The notes below the pieces were generated by a model. It did not search any database and was not told the origin of the DNA. It saw only the letters and a list, made by a program, of their open reading frames with translations. A DNA stretch of 64,000 nt from Pirellulales bacterium (GTDB lineage Bacteria; Planctomycetota; Planctomycetia; Pirellulales; DATAWG01): the NCBI GenBank assembly GCA_036267355.1, contig DATAWG010000072.1, forward strand, positions 62,001 to 126,000. Reading direction: 5' to 3'. The translations under genes and the position numbers were made by a program. This document shows positions 44,070 to 51,934 of the stretch, piece after piece. Every line of letters begins with the position of its first letter. Positions within the stretch are counted from its first letter, which is position 1.

Positions 44070-45980
44070 ATGGTGGGTTTAAATCTGGCTCGTTCGAGTC
44101 ATGCGCATGGTAGATGGTCCGGAGACGTAGCAGTGCAAATCTCGCAACCTGAAAGCCGGCCGGAAAACCGCCGCGTCCTGTCTTGCTGGCTTATCGTCCT
44201 CGGCTTGATTTCGATCCAAGGAACGCTTGCGCTATCGCACTTGGATGGGCTCAGAGCGATCGCCTCCATGGATACGGCCCATTACTATGTGGTCGCGAAA
44301 AATATTTCCCACGGCGACGCGAAGCCGGATAATGTGGTTTGGCATTATCTCGGAAGGCCGACGTCGGTGGAACGGCCCGCAGGAGATTATTGGGGCGCCG
44401 GTTGGCCCTATGCGCTGGGATTCCTGATGCGATGGGTTGGAGATAGCCGCATTGCCTCGTTTCGCATTTGCGCTGCATTATCGCTCTTCATGCCGGTGCT
44501 GGTGTTTTTGTTGTTGCAGCGGCTCACGTCGCGCTGGTGGTTGGCAGCATTTGGCGCGGTTTTGGTCTGCCTGCAGACGAAGCTCTCTCAGGTGATGGTG
44601 ACGCCGGACGTCTCGTTGAGCTATGAACTCACCACGACCGCGGGATTCGTGTTGTTGCTCGGCGCCTTGAAAGGCCACCCCAGCCTGATGCACTTTGTTC
44701 CGAGTGCTTTCGTCCTGACGCTGCCAGTTTGGCTTCGTGGCGACGGCTTCGTTCCCCTCCTTGCAGCAACGATTGGCATTCTGACGGCCCCTTGGCCATG
44801 GAGACAGCGGTTGCGATTGGTCGTCGGATTCGCTGGGGTAGCCGGAATTTGTTTGCTTCCCTATGTCGCCTACAATATTCACTTCTTCGGCCGCATCAGT
44901 CCCGAGGCCCGGTCGTTGACGCCCCTGATGAGCGATTACAAGCAGCTGTATGAGTTCGTGACGCAGCCATCGTCGGCGAGCTACTGGCAACTGGGGCTCA
45001 AGGGAGTCGCAGGTTTGCGCGTCGAGGCGACAAAGATTTTTGCCGATTTTTTTATTGGGCAACAAGTGCCCTACGTACTTGTGCTTGTTGCGACGTGCGG
45101 ACCGGTCGTGCGACGGATCGCGTTTCGTCGGGCGGCGCGGCGTACTTCCGGCCGATCCATTGGAGTTTCCAACGCAAACTTCTCCGCGCCATTAACCGCC
45201 GGTGCAACGGCTGTCTCGCAACCGGACGGGGGCCGCGCGGCCGGAATTGTTTGCCTGTGGAGCTTCACGGTCTTGTCCGCCTTGGTGCCGATCTTGATTG
45301 CCCCGATCGTCAATAACCCTAGTCGATTCTTCACGAATACCGCTCCCGTTTTGTGTGTGCTAGCCGTATGGACGATGGAACCTTTGCTGCGCTGTCGTTG
45401 GATCGTGAATTTGGCCTTGCTACTCGTGGCAACCACACTGCTCGCCTACGTCGGCTGGCCATTTCATCCGCTGAAGCCGTGGGCGACATCGTGGAAACGT
45501 TCATGGATGGACATTCCAGCATGCTTGTCGCCGGGAAATTATCCGGCAATGAACGCCGATGACGTCGTGCTGACCGAAATGCCATGCCAGCTATCGGCGC
45601 AGTTGAACGTGGCATCGATCAATATGCCGCAGGACGATACGATGTTTCGTGGAAGCGGCAGCGCGTCGATGCGCGCGCGATTCGTACATACGGCCGGCCT
45701 CAAGGGAGCAGTCGTCTCCGCGGAGTCTTGCCGCCAAGTAATCGAACGCTACCATCCGCGATTCATTCTTGCGATTGAGGGGTCGAACCTCGAGCAACTC
45801 GTGTTGCGTTTAAGGGATCTGCCCCTCCGCACCGTCGCGCAGGGACGGAACCAGGACGGCCGCGGTTATACTTGGTTCACAATCGGTGAAACCGCCTCGT
45901 CCGCTCCGGCAACGTCCGGTTCGCCAGATTCCGCTCGGATCGACGGCCATGTCACAGGACCGGCCAAACAGCCGCGGTGA
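44070..45980 (+). CDS. Polytopic membrane protein, probable GT-C type glycosyltransferase
   Basis: A protein of about 636 residues with an N-terminal helix, a large loop, some nine to eleven further helices, and a soluble C-terminal domain of about 150 residues. The first outer loop contains ASMDTAHYYVVAKNISHGD, an acidic residue followed by Tyr/Ala/Asn spacing like the catalytic Asp loop of GT-C enzymes that use polyprenyl-phosphate sugars. That fits the GT2 gene just upstream. The start is uncertain: ATG at 44070, or TTG at 44061. Family membership cannot be shown by eye; an oligosaccharide-processing role is inference. Confidence 0.65.
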   Translation: MVGLNLARSSHAHGRWSGDVAVQISQPESRPENRRVLSCWLIVLGLISIQGTLALSHLDGLRAIASMDTAHYYVVAKNISHGDAKPDNVVWHYLGRPTSVERPAGDYWGAGWPYALGFLMRWVGDSRIASFRICAALSLFMPVLVFLLLQRLTSRWWLAAFGAVLVCLQTKLSQVMVTPDVSLSYELTTTAGFVLLLGALKGHPSLMHFVPSAFVLTLPVWLRGDGFVPLLAATIGILTAPWPWRQRLRLVVGFAGVAGICLLPYVAYNIHFFGRISPEARSLTPLMSDYKQLYEFVTQPSSASYWQLGLKGVAGLRVEATKIFADFFIGQQVPYVLVLVATCGPVVRRIAFRRAARRTSGRSIGVSNANFSAPLTAGATAVSQPDGGRAAGIVCLWSFTVLSALVPILIAPIVNNPSRFFTNTAPVLCVLAVWTMEPLLRCRWIVNLALLLVATTLLAYVGWPFHPLKPWATSWKRSWMDIPACLSPGNYPAMNADDVVLTEMPCQLSAQLNVASINMPQDDTMFRGSGSASMRARFVHTAGLKGAVVSAESCRQVIERYHPRFILAIEGSNLEQLVLRLRDLPLRTVAQGRNQDGRGYTWFTIGETASSAPATSGSPDSARIDGHVTGPAKQPR

Positions 45981-46026
45981 GTCGCGCAAGAGGCGAATTC
46001 CCGGCATCCGCCGGCGACGCACGGCC

Positions 46027-47997
46027 ATGAATATGCTTTTTGAAAGTAGTCCATTGCCGGTCGTCTTTACGCTCCTCTGGTTCGCGGTGCCCGGCATTTG
46101 GCTGGGGGCAAAAGCATTTTGCGAGTTGCTGCCGGCCGACCGTGCAGTCCGGCGCGTGTTGCAGCCGGCAGTGACGCTGTGCGGATGGATTCTCGCGGTT
46201 GAACTCGCCTCTGTCGGCTTGCATTCGTTTTGGCGTGGTTTGCCTCTCGGAATGATCGGCCTGTCGATGCTAGGGCTGACGCTTTGGTGGCGACGCCGCC
46301 CGTTGCCGCCGTTCGACGACCAACAAGAGACCGGATTTCACCGGGGGATGTGGCTGGGAATGGTTTTAATTACATTTCCCATCGCCATCCTAGCGTTCAA
46401 GGGATTTATGGGAGATGACCTGATTCCGAATGGCCATCTGAGCACAACAGCCCAACTGCAAAACGACTATTTTCCACCAAGATTTCCTGGCTACCCAGAT
46501 ATTCCATTACGCTACCACTACGGGTTCGATTTGGTATGCGCTGGATTAACGGCATTGACACGTTGCCAGATTGAGGTCGCGTTCGGCTTAGCGACTACGT
46601 TTGCTTGGGCCTATTCATGGTGCTTGCTTTGGGTGTTGGGAGAGCGCCTTAACGGTAGTTACCGCGGTGGCCTGTGGACCGCAATTGCGACGCAGCTTGG
46701 AGGAGGTGCCGCGATTTTCGCAGCACCCTTTCTCGGAGCGCATATTCCTTGGATCAACCGTTTGCTTGGGCTCGTTACATTAGGCACCGGTCGCAGGCTC
46801 AATGGTCCCCTGGTTGAATACATATTCCAACGCCCTTTCTCACTGGGACTCCCCTTGGGTTTGGCGGTGCTGGTCTTGGCGCTTGAGCCGCAGGCCGCGC
46901 GAGGTCGAAGTAGCTTAAGTGACAGCGCACGCCTAGTTACTCTTGGAGGGCTTCTGACCGCGCTGTCCGTAACGCAAGTCGTGCTGTTCGTCACCCTTTC
47001 CGCCGCGGTGGGATTCACGGAACTCGTGCTGGCCCGCCGATGGCGATTTCTGCTTTCACTAATCGGCGCGTGGGCCGCCGCTTGGCTAATGGGCGGACTA
47101 CTTTTTACACGAATCCCTGGCAGTCCCCACGGACTATATTTGCGATTCTGGCCACTAGCTGTGCCGGAATCGGCATATCAGCCGACGAGTCACTGGGCAC
47201 TGCGAATCCTTGGCTGGTACGCATTAACGATCGGAGCGTTATTGCCGTTCGGCCTGTGGGGATTCTCGCGATTGCGGCCACCGCTACGTGTGGCACTCCT
47301 GCTGCTGGCCGTTGGAGGTCTGACGGTCCCGATTTTTGTTGGATATCGCTTCGCTGATTCAATCGTAAAATTCTTTGAAATCGCGTCTTTGGCTTTGGGA
47401 ATTCTCTCGGGCGGAGCATTGACTTGGCTAGCAACTCGGAATGCGAGCCGCTGGCGGCCAATCATCGTCGTGTGCCTCATGGCCCTGACCGCCACTCCAA
47501 TTTGCTTTATCAGTGCGATGCTCTGGCTAAAAATGGGACCGCACGCGGAGGGTCAGCCGGATGTCAGCCCCGCTGCAGCGACTTTCCTATTCAAACCAGT
47601 GCCGCTGGGCGAAGACGACCAAAAAGTTGTCGCTTGGCTGCGAACGCATTCGAAGCCGGAGGAGGTGGTTTACCGGTTGCCGAGTATTGCGCTCGGTTAC
47701 ATTCAGTTGGGCGGCCTGTCGTCCACCCCCGAGACTGTCAAGCTGTCGTTGGCCTTCGGCGTGTCGCCGGCTCGGATCGCGTCGCGGGACGAACTAATTG
47801 CCGCGCGGCCGCCAGATCTCGCGCCCTATTTAGCGGCTGGAATAGCTTGGTTCGTCGTCGGACCGGATGACCCATTGATGGAGCGCCAAGTGCAGAATTG
47901 GAAGCGGAATGGGCGCGTTCACCTTGAAGCGACGTTCGGCGGGTTGCAAGTGTTCAAGATCGATCACGCCCCAACGGCATCATCCGGACCGAAATGA
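46027..47997 (+). CDS. Polytopic membrane protein, paralogue A of a tandem pair
   Basis: A protein of about 656 residues with some twelve hydrophobic helices and a soluble C-terminal domain. Shared landmarks with the next gene are SSPLPVVFTLLWF near the start, TAQLQNDYFPPRF and PLRYHYGFDL in an outer loop after TM4, LGERLNGSYRGGLWTA, IFQRPFSLGLPLG, and VVGPDDPLMERQVQNW near the end. The HYHYG-like loop with several acidic residues would suit a GT-C fold, but no established family is recognised. The start at 46027 is chosen because it aligns with the paralogue; 45949 is also open. The last codon overlaps the next start by four bases. Confidence 0.7.
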   Translation: MNMLFESSPLPVVFTLLWFAVPGIWLGAKAFCELLPADRAVRRVLQPAVTLCGWILAVELASVGLHSFWRGLPLGMIGLSMLGLTLWWRRRPLPPFDDQQETGFHRGMWLGMVLITFPIAILAFKGFMGDDLIPNGHLSTTAQLQNDYFPPRFPGYPDIPLRYHYGFDLVCAGLTALTRCQIEVAFGLATTFAWAYSWCLLWVLGERLNGSYRGGLWTAIATQLGGGAAIFAAPFLGAHIPWINRLLGLVTLGTGRRLNGPLVEYIFQRPFSLGLPLGLAVLVLALEPQAARGRSSLSDSARLVTLGGLLTALSVTQVVLFVTLSAAVGFTELVLARRWRFLLSLIGAWAAAWLMGGLLFTRIPGSPHGLYLRFWPLAVPESAYQPTSHWALRILGWYALTIGALLPFGLWGFSRLRPPLRVALLLLAVGGLTVPIFVGYRFADSIVKFFEIASLALGILSGGALTWLATRNASRWRPIIVVCLMALTATPICFISAMLWLKMGPHAEGQPDVSPAAATFLFKPVPLGEDDQKVVAWLRTHSKPEEVVYRLPSIALGYIQLGGLSSTPETVKLSLAFGVSPARIASRDELIAARPPDLAPYLAAGIAWFVVGPDDPLMERQVQNWKRNGRVHLEATFGGLQVFKIDHAPTASSGPK

Positions 47998-49943
47998 GAA
48001 GCATGTCTTGGTCGTTTGTTGGTGCCAGCCCTCTGCCGCTGACTTTACTCTTGCTGTGGCTTACGCTGCCCGGAATCTGGCTTGGTGCCTGTGCATTTAC
48101 GGAGATGCTTCCGACGGATCGCGTGGCACGCCGCGCGTTGCGGCCGGCAATGGTCATCTCGGCATGGATCGTCGCCGTGCAAATCGCGTCGATGGCAGCG
48201 AAGTCCTTCTGGTTCGGTCTGCCTGCTGGCATGATTTTTCTGTCGGTGGCTGGTTTTGCGCTATGGTTAGGGAGGCGAAACAATGGCACGCCGGTCGCCG
48301 AAGAATCGCCTATTGCTGTATCGCGCGGAATGTGGCTTGGGATGTCCGCCGTCGCCGTGTTGGCCGCGCTGCTGGCTTTCAAGGGCTACTTCCACGACAT
48401 GCTGCTACCCAACAACGGACATATGGACATCACGGCCCAGTTGCAAAACGATTATTTTCCGCCCCGTTATATCGGATTCACCAACGTTCCCCTCCGCTAC
48501 CACTACGGATCTGATCTTCTAGCGGCAGGATCGACAGCCCTGGCGCGCTTAAGGGTCGATTGGGCAATCGACATAGTGCTGGTCTGCGCGTGTTGTTATT
48601 TTTGGTGCCTTTTGTGGTTGCTAGGGCAGCGTCTCACGGGCACGAGCCGTGGCGGGGTTTGGACAGCCTTGGCGACATTGTTTGGCGGCGGCGCGACGGT
48701 CTTCTTTGCCCCGTTTCTTTCCTCCATTCCATGGATAGACCGGCTGATCGGTACTGAGACGTTCGAAGCGGGCATGGCCGTGAATCCCCCCCTCGCGTCG
48801 ATCATATTTCAGCGGCCGTTCACTCTGGGCCTGCCGCTAGCGACCGCGGTTCTGCTGACCGCGTGCAAACCACTGGCGCAACAAACGCCCTCGAGGCAGG
48901 TGTCCCGACAGGTTCTACTTTGGCTGCTGCTCGCAGCGCTATCGCTTTCACAAACAGCGCTGTTCGTTTCGCTTTCGGCCACGCTAGCGTTCACCGAACT
49001 GGTCTTGGCTCGCAGATCACCATTTTTGCTGACGCTGGCCGCTGCTTGGGGAGCCGCTTGGCTGATGGGTGGAATGCTGTTTACACATGTCCCCAATGGT
49101 GGCAGCTTCGGATTCGATTACGGATTCTGGCCGAACGTGATTCACAACTTGAAAGGCGATTCGATAGCGGTTTCGGCGGTCCGAGTATTCGCTTGGCACG
49201 TTGCAACGTTCGGTGCCCTGCTTCCGCTGGGCGTGTGGGGCTTATGGCACGTTTGCCGCATGCGCGCGGCGCTTGTGCTCCTGGCCATCGGCGGTGTCGC
49301 AGTCCCTTTGTTCGTCGTTGTCCATCCCTACATGAAGAATATTTCCAAGTTTTCGACCGTGGCGGCGCTTGCCTTTGGAATCTTGGCAGGTGCCGCATTG
49401 ACCTGGTTGGCGAACCGACAGACGCTGGGGCGACGAGCCGCGCTGGTCGCCTGCGCGATTGCATTGATGGCAAGCCCCGTCGTCTGCCTCGGCACAACAT
49501 TATGGATATTGTTTGTCGGCAGGGAAGTTCCCAAGCCCACGGAGGTGCTCGCAATTCGAGGCAGCCCTGTTTTATTGACGGAGGAGGACCAGCAAGCGGT
49601 AAGGTGGCTTCGCCGCCACGTCCTACCCGATCAAATTATCTATCGTTTCCCCGAGACGGCCATCGGTTACTGCCAGTGGGGTGGCCTTCCGGCGACATCG
49701 GCCGTGGTTCGCTTTGCGCCCGCATTCGGAATTTCGGAGGATCGGTTGGCGGAACGCAGGCGATTGCTGGAAGACCTCCCGGCGAATCTGGACGCGTATA
49801 TTCGGCAAGGGATCGTCTGGTTCGTTGTGGGCCCAGACGATCCGCGAATGGAGCGGAATGTTCGAAATTGGCGGAACGCTGGCGAGGTTGTCGAGAAAGC
49901 CGAATTCGGCGCGTTGCAAATTTACAAAGTCCCCGCAACCTGA
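47994..49943 (+). CDS. Polytopic membrane protein, paralogue B of a tandem pair
   Basis: A 649-residue membrane protein closely parallel to the preceding gene along its whole length: SPLPLTLLLLWLTLPGIWLG at the start, TAQLQNDYFPPRY and PLRYHYGSDLL in the outer loop, LGQRLTGTSRGGVWTALA, FQRPFTLGLPLATAVLLT, and VVGPDDPRMERNVRNW at the C-terminus. The ATG at 47994 overlaps the previous stop as ATGA, so the two are translationally coupled and may act as a hetero-oligomer. Tandem duplication followed by divergence is the simplest history. Function is inferred only from the glycan context. Confidence 0.72.
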   Translation: MRSMSWSFVGASPLPLTLLLLWLTLPGIWLGACAFTEMLPTDRVARRALRPAMVISAWIVAVQIASMAAKSFWFGLPAGMIFLSVAGFALWLGRRNNGTPVAEESPIAVSRGMWLGMSAVAVLAALLAFKGYFHDMLLPNNGHMDITAQLQNDYFPPRYIGFTNVPLRYHYGSDLLAAGSTALARLRVDWAIDIVLVCACCYFWCLLWLLGQRLTGTSRGGVWTALATLFGGGATVFFAPFLSSIPWIDRLIGTETFEAGMAVNPPLASIIFQRPFTLGLPLATAVLLTACKPLAQQTPSRQVSRQVLLWLLLAALSLSQTALFVSLSATLAFTELVLARRSPFLLTLAAAWGAAWLMGGMLFTHVPNGGSFGFDYGFWPNVIHNLKGDSIAVSAVRVFAWHVATFGALLPLGVWGLWHVCRMRAALVLLAIGGVAVPLFVVVHPYMKNISKFSTVAALAFGILAGAALTWLANRQTLGRRAALVACAIALMASPVVCLGTTLWILFVGREVPKPTEVLAIRGSPVLLTEEDQQAVRWLRRHVLPDQIIYRFPETAIGYCQWGGLPATSAVVRFAPAFGISEDRLAERRRLLEDLPANLDAYIRQGIVWFVVGPDDPRMERNVRNWRNAGEVVEKAEFGALQIYKVPAT

Positions 49944-49952
49944 TTCGTTCGC

Positions 49953-50774
49953 ATGGAATCGATTAGCTGCCTGATCTGCGGCGCTGACAAGGGCCGGCCG
50001 ATCTTCGACCGAGAATCGCCGCGGCATGTTATCTGCCGGCGTTGCGGCTTCGTGTACGAAAACCCGCGGCCGAGCTTTGCGGAGATGCTCGCGTACTATC
50101 GGTCAGGCTACTACGAATCGCTCCCTCCCGCCGATCCGACGGCTCGCAGCGAGCGCGGCGAGGCGATTTGCAGTTGGGCCGGAGATCGAATTGGCCCGGA
50201 TGATTTGGTCGTCGAAATCGGCTGCGGCCACGGTGCGGCGCTGAACCACGTGCGGCGGCAATTCGGTTGCAAGGCGATCGGGATCGAGCCATCGGAATCG
50301 CAAGCGGCAGTTGCGAGAGCCACCTTCGGCCTCGACGTCATTGGCGGCGGATTCGAAAACGCCGATATCGGCGAAGGAAAGGCGAAGCTGGTGTTTCTGT
50401 TTCACGTTCTCGAGCACCTGCACGACCCCATTGCCGCGATTCGCAAGTGCGGCAGGGCCTTGGCCGACGACGGCGTCCTTTTCATCGAAGTGCCGAACGT
50501 GCTGAATCCCAACCGGCGCAAGCGGCTGTCCGCGTGGTTTTCGCTGGAGCATATTTGGTACTTTTCTCCGGCGACATTGACCGCCGTCGCTGCGATGGCA
50601 GGCTTCTCACCGCTGAGAATCGAGGCAACGAACGCGGTACGGTTGCTGGCGCGCAACGGCGGTTCGCCTGTAACGATCCCAAATGAGTTCGGGAGCGTCC
50701 GTCGCGCGCTATGGAGACACGACGCGGTGTATTGGCCAAGGAAAATCATGGCGAAGCTGCTTGGCCGCGGCTAG
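49953..50774 (+). CDS. SAM-dependent methyltransferase with N-terminal CxxC zinc motif
   Basis: A 273-residue methyltransferase. Two cysteine pairs, SCLICGADKG and VICRRCGFVYENPRP, form an N-terminal zinc site as in sugar C-methyltransferase-like proteins. The SAM motif is DLVVEIGCGHGAALNHV, followed by IGIEPSESQAAVAR, LVFLFHVLEHLHDPIAAI and LADDGVLFIEVPNV, typical of Methyltransf_23. LEHIWYFSPATLTAVAAMAGF is a common late signature. It is the last gene of the operon begun at 42052, 9 bases after the preceding stop. A substrate on a lipid-linked or nucleotide sugar is likely. Confidence 0.9.
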   Translation: MESISCLICGADKGRPIFDRESPRHVICRRCGFVYENPRPSFAEMLAYYRSGYYESLPPADPTARSERGEAICSWAGDRIGPDDLVVEIGCGHGAALNHVRRQFGCKAIGIEPSESQAAVARATFGLDVIGGGFENADIGEGKAKLVFLFHVLEHLHDPIAAIRKCGRALADDGVLFIEVPNVLNPNRRKRLSAWFSLEHIWYFSPATLTAVAAMAGFSPLRIEATNAVRLLARNGGSPVTIPNEFGSVRRALWRHDAVYWPRKIMAKLLGRG

Positions 50775-50957
50775 CTTACCGGCATGGCTTGCCTGAACTT
50801 CCGGTTGAGACATCAGGAGCGGATGCAGCATACTGTCGCTTTCTTCGGACTGAATGACGATCACGGTGCGCCCGGATGGCGACTGGGCAACGAAATCGGG
50901 ATGGATTATCCCGCCGCGGTCCCACGTGAGATGCCGTCGTCGCCCGGTTCGAGATCG

Positions 50958-51884
50958 CTACGCCGTGATTCCTTTCGTAAGGGCCATGAACGCCGTTTCG
51001 AGGTTCATTTCGTCTTCTTTCAACAACGTTAGCTTCTGGCCGGCGGCAGAGAGGATTGCGGCGAAATCGCTGTAGTCTTTCACGCCCTCGCGGAGCGTTA
51101 CCGTCAGGCCGCCGTGGGCGAGTTCGACTTTTTCGACGCCCGTATGTTGCTCCAGAAGTCGAGCGGCCGGCTCCTGGTCGCCCGCCACGCGGATGCGCAG
51201 CACGGTTTGATGCCGCACCAGCAACATCACGTCGGCCACGCTGGTCGACACCTCCATCTTGCCTTTCTCGATGATGCCGATCTTGTTGCACATGTCGGCC
51301 AACTCGGGCAGGATATGGCTCGACACCATCACGGTCTTACCCATTTCGCCGAGATGCTTGATCACGCGTCGAATCTCGATCCGCACGCGCGGGTCGAGCC
51401 CGCTCGCCGGCTCGTCGAGCAATAGCACCTGCGGATCGTGCAGCAGCACGCGGGCCAGGCCGAGGCGCTGCGTCATGCCGCGCGAAAGGCTCGTGGCCAG
51501 CGCGTCGCGCTTGTAGTCGAGCCCGACTAAATCGAGCACCTCATCGCACACCTTGCGGCGTTTCGGCCCCTTGATGCGATACGCGGCCGCGAAAAATTCC
51601 AAATACTCGATCACCTTCATGTCGTCGTAAACGCCGAAGAAATCGGGCATGTATCCCACGAGGCGGCGAATCTCTTTCGGCTTGGTGTAGATCGAATAAC
51701 CGCCGACATAGGCCTCGCCCCAAGTGGGATTCAAGAGCGTGGCCAGCATGCGCATCGTCGTCGTCTTGCCGGAGCCGTTCGGGCCGATGAATCCGAACAC
51801 GTCGCCCGGCTCGAGCTTGATATCGAGCGACTGCACGGCGAACAGATCGCCATATTTTTTCGTGAGGTCGCGAGTTTCGATCAC
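50958..51884 (-). CDS. ABC transporter ATP-binding protein
   Basis: A 308-residue ATPase with all ABC motifs: Walker A GPNGSGKTTT, Q/D-loop region VGYMPDFFGVYDD, signature LSRGMTQRLGLARVLLHDP, Walker B VLLLDEPASGLDP and the switch histidine in VMVSSHILPEL. The C-terminal 90 residues (after KIGIIEKGKMEVS) form an accessory domain as in DrrA/CcmA/Nod-type exporters. The start is a GTG just before IETRDLTKKYG; there is no good Shine-Dalgarno sequence. A long open stretch upstream is not coding. It lies 50 bases after the membrane protein gene at 51935-54529. A dedicated permease is not recognised in the window; that two-helix neighbour is too small in membrane content to be a standard one. Confidence 0.9.
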   Translation of the reverse strand: MIETRDLTKKYGDLFAVQSLDIKLEPGDVFGFIGPNGSGKTTTMRMLATLLNPTWGEAYVGGYSIYTKPKEIRRLVGYMPDFFGVYDDMKVIEYLEFFAAAYRIKGPKRRKVCDEVLDLVGLDYKRDALATSLSRGMTQRLGLARVLLHDPQVLLLDEPASGLDPRVRIEIRRVIKHLGEMGKTVMVSSHILPELADMCNKIGIIEKGKMEVSTSVADVMLLVRHQTVLRIRVAGDQEPAARLLEQHTGVEKVELAHGGLTVTLREGVKDYSDFAAILSAAGQKLTLLKEDEMNLETAFMALTKGITA

Positions 51885-51934
51885 GTTGGGGGCGAGGGGC
51901 AACAGGAAAGGGCCGAGGGACGAAGAAGAAGACG

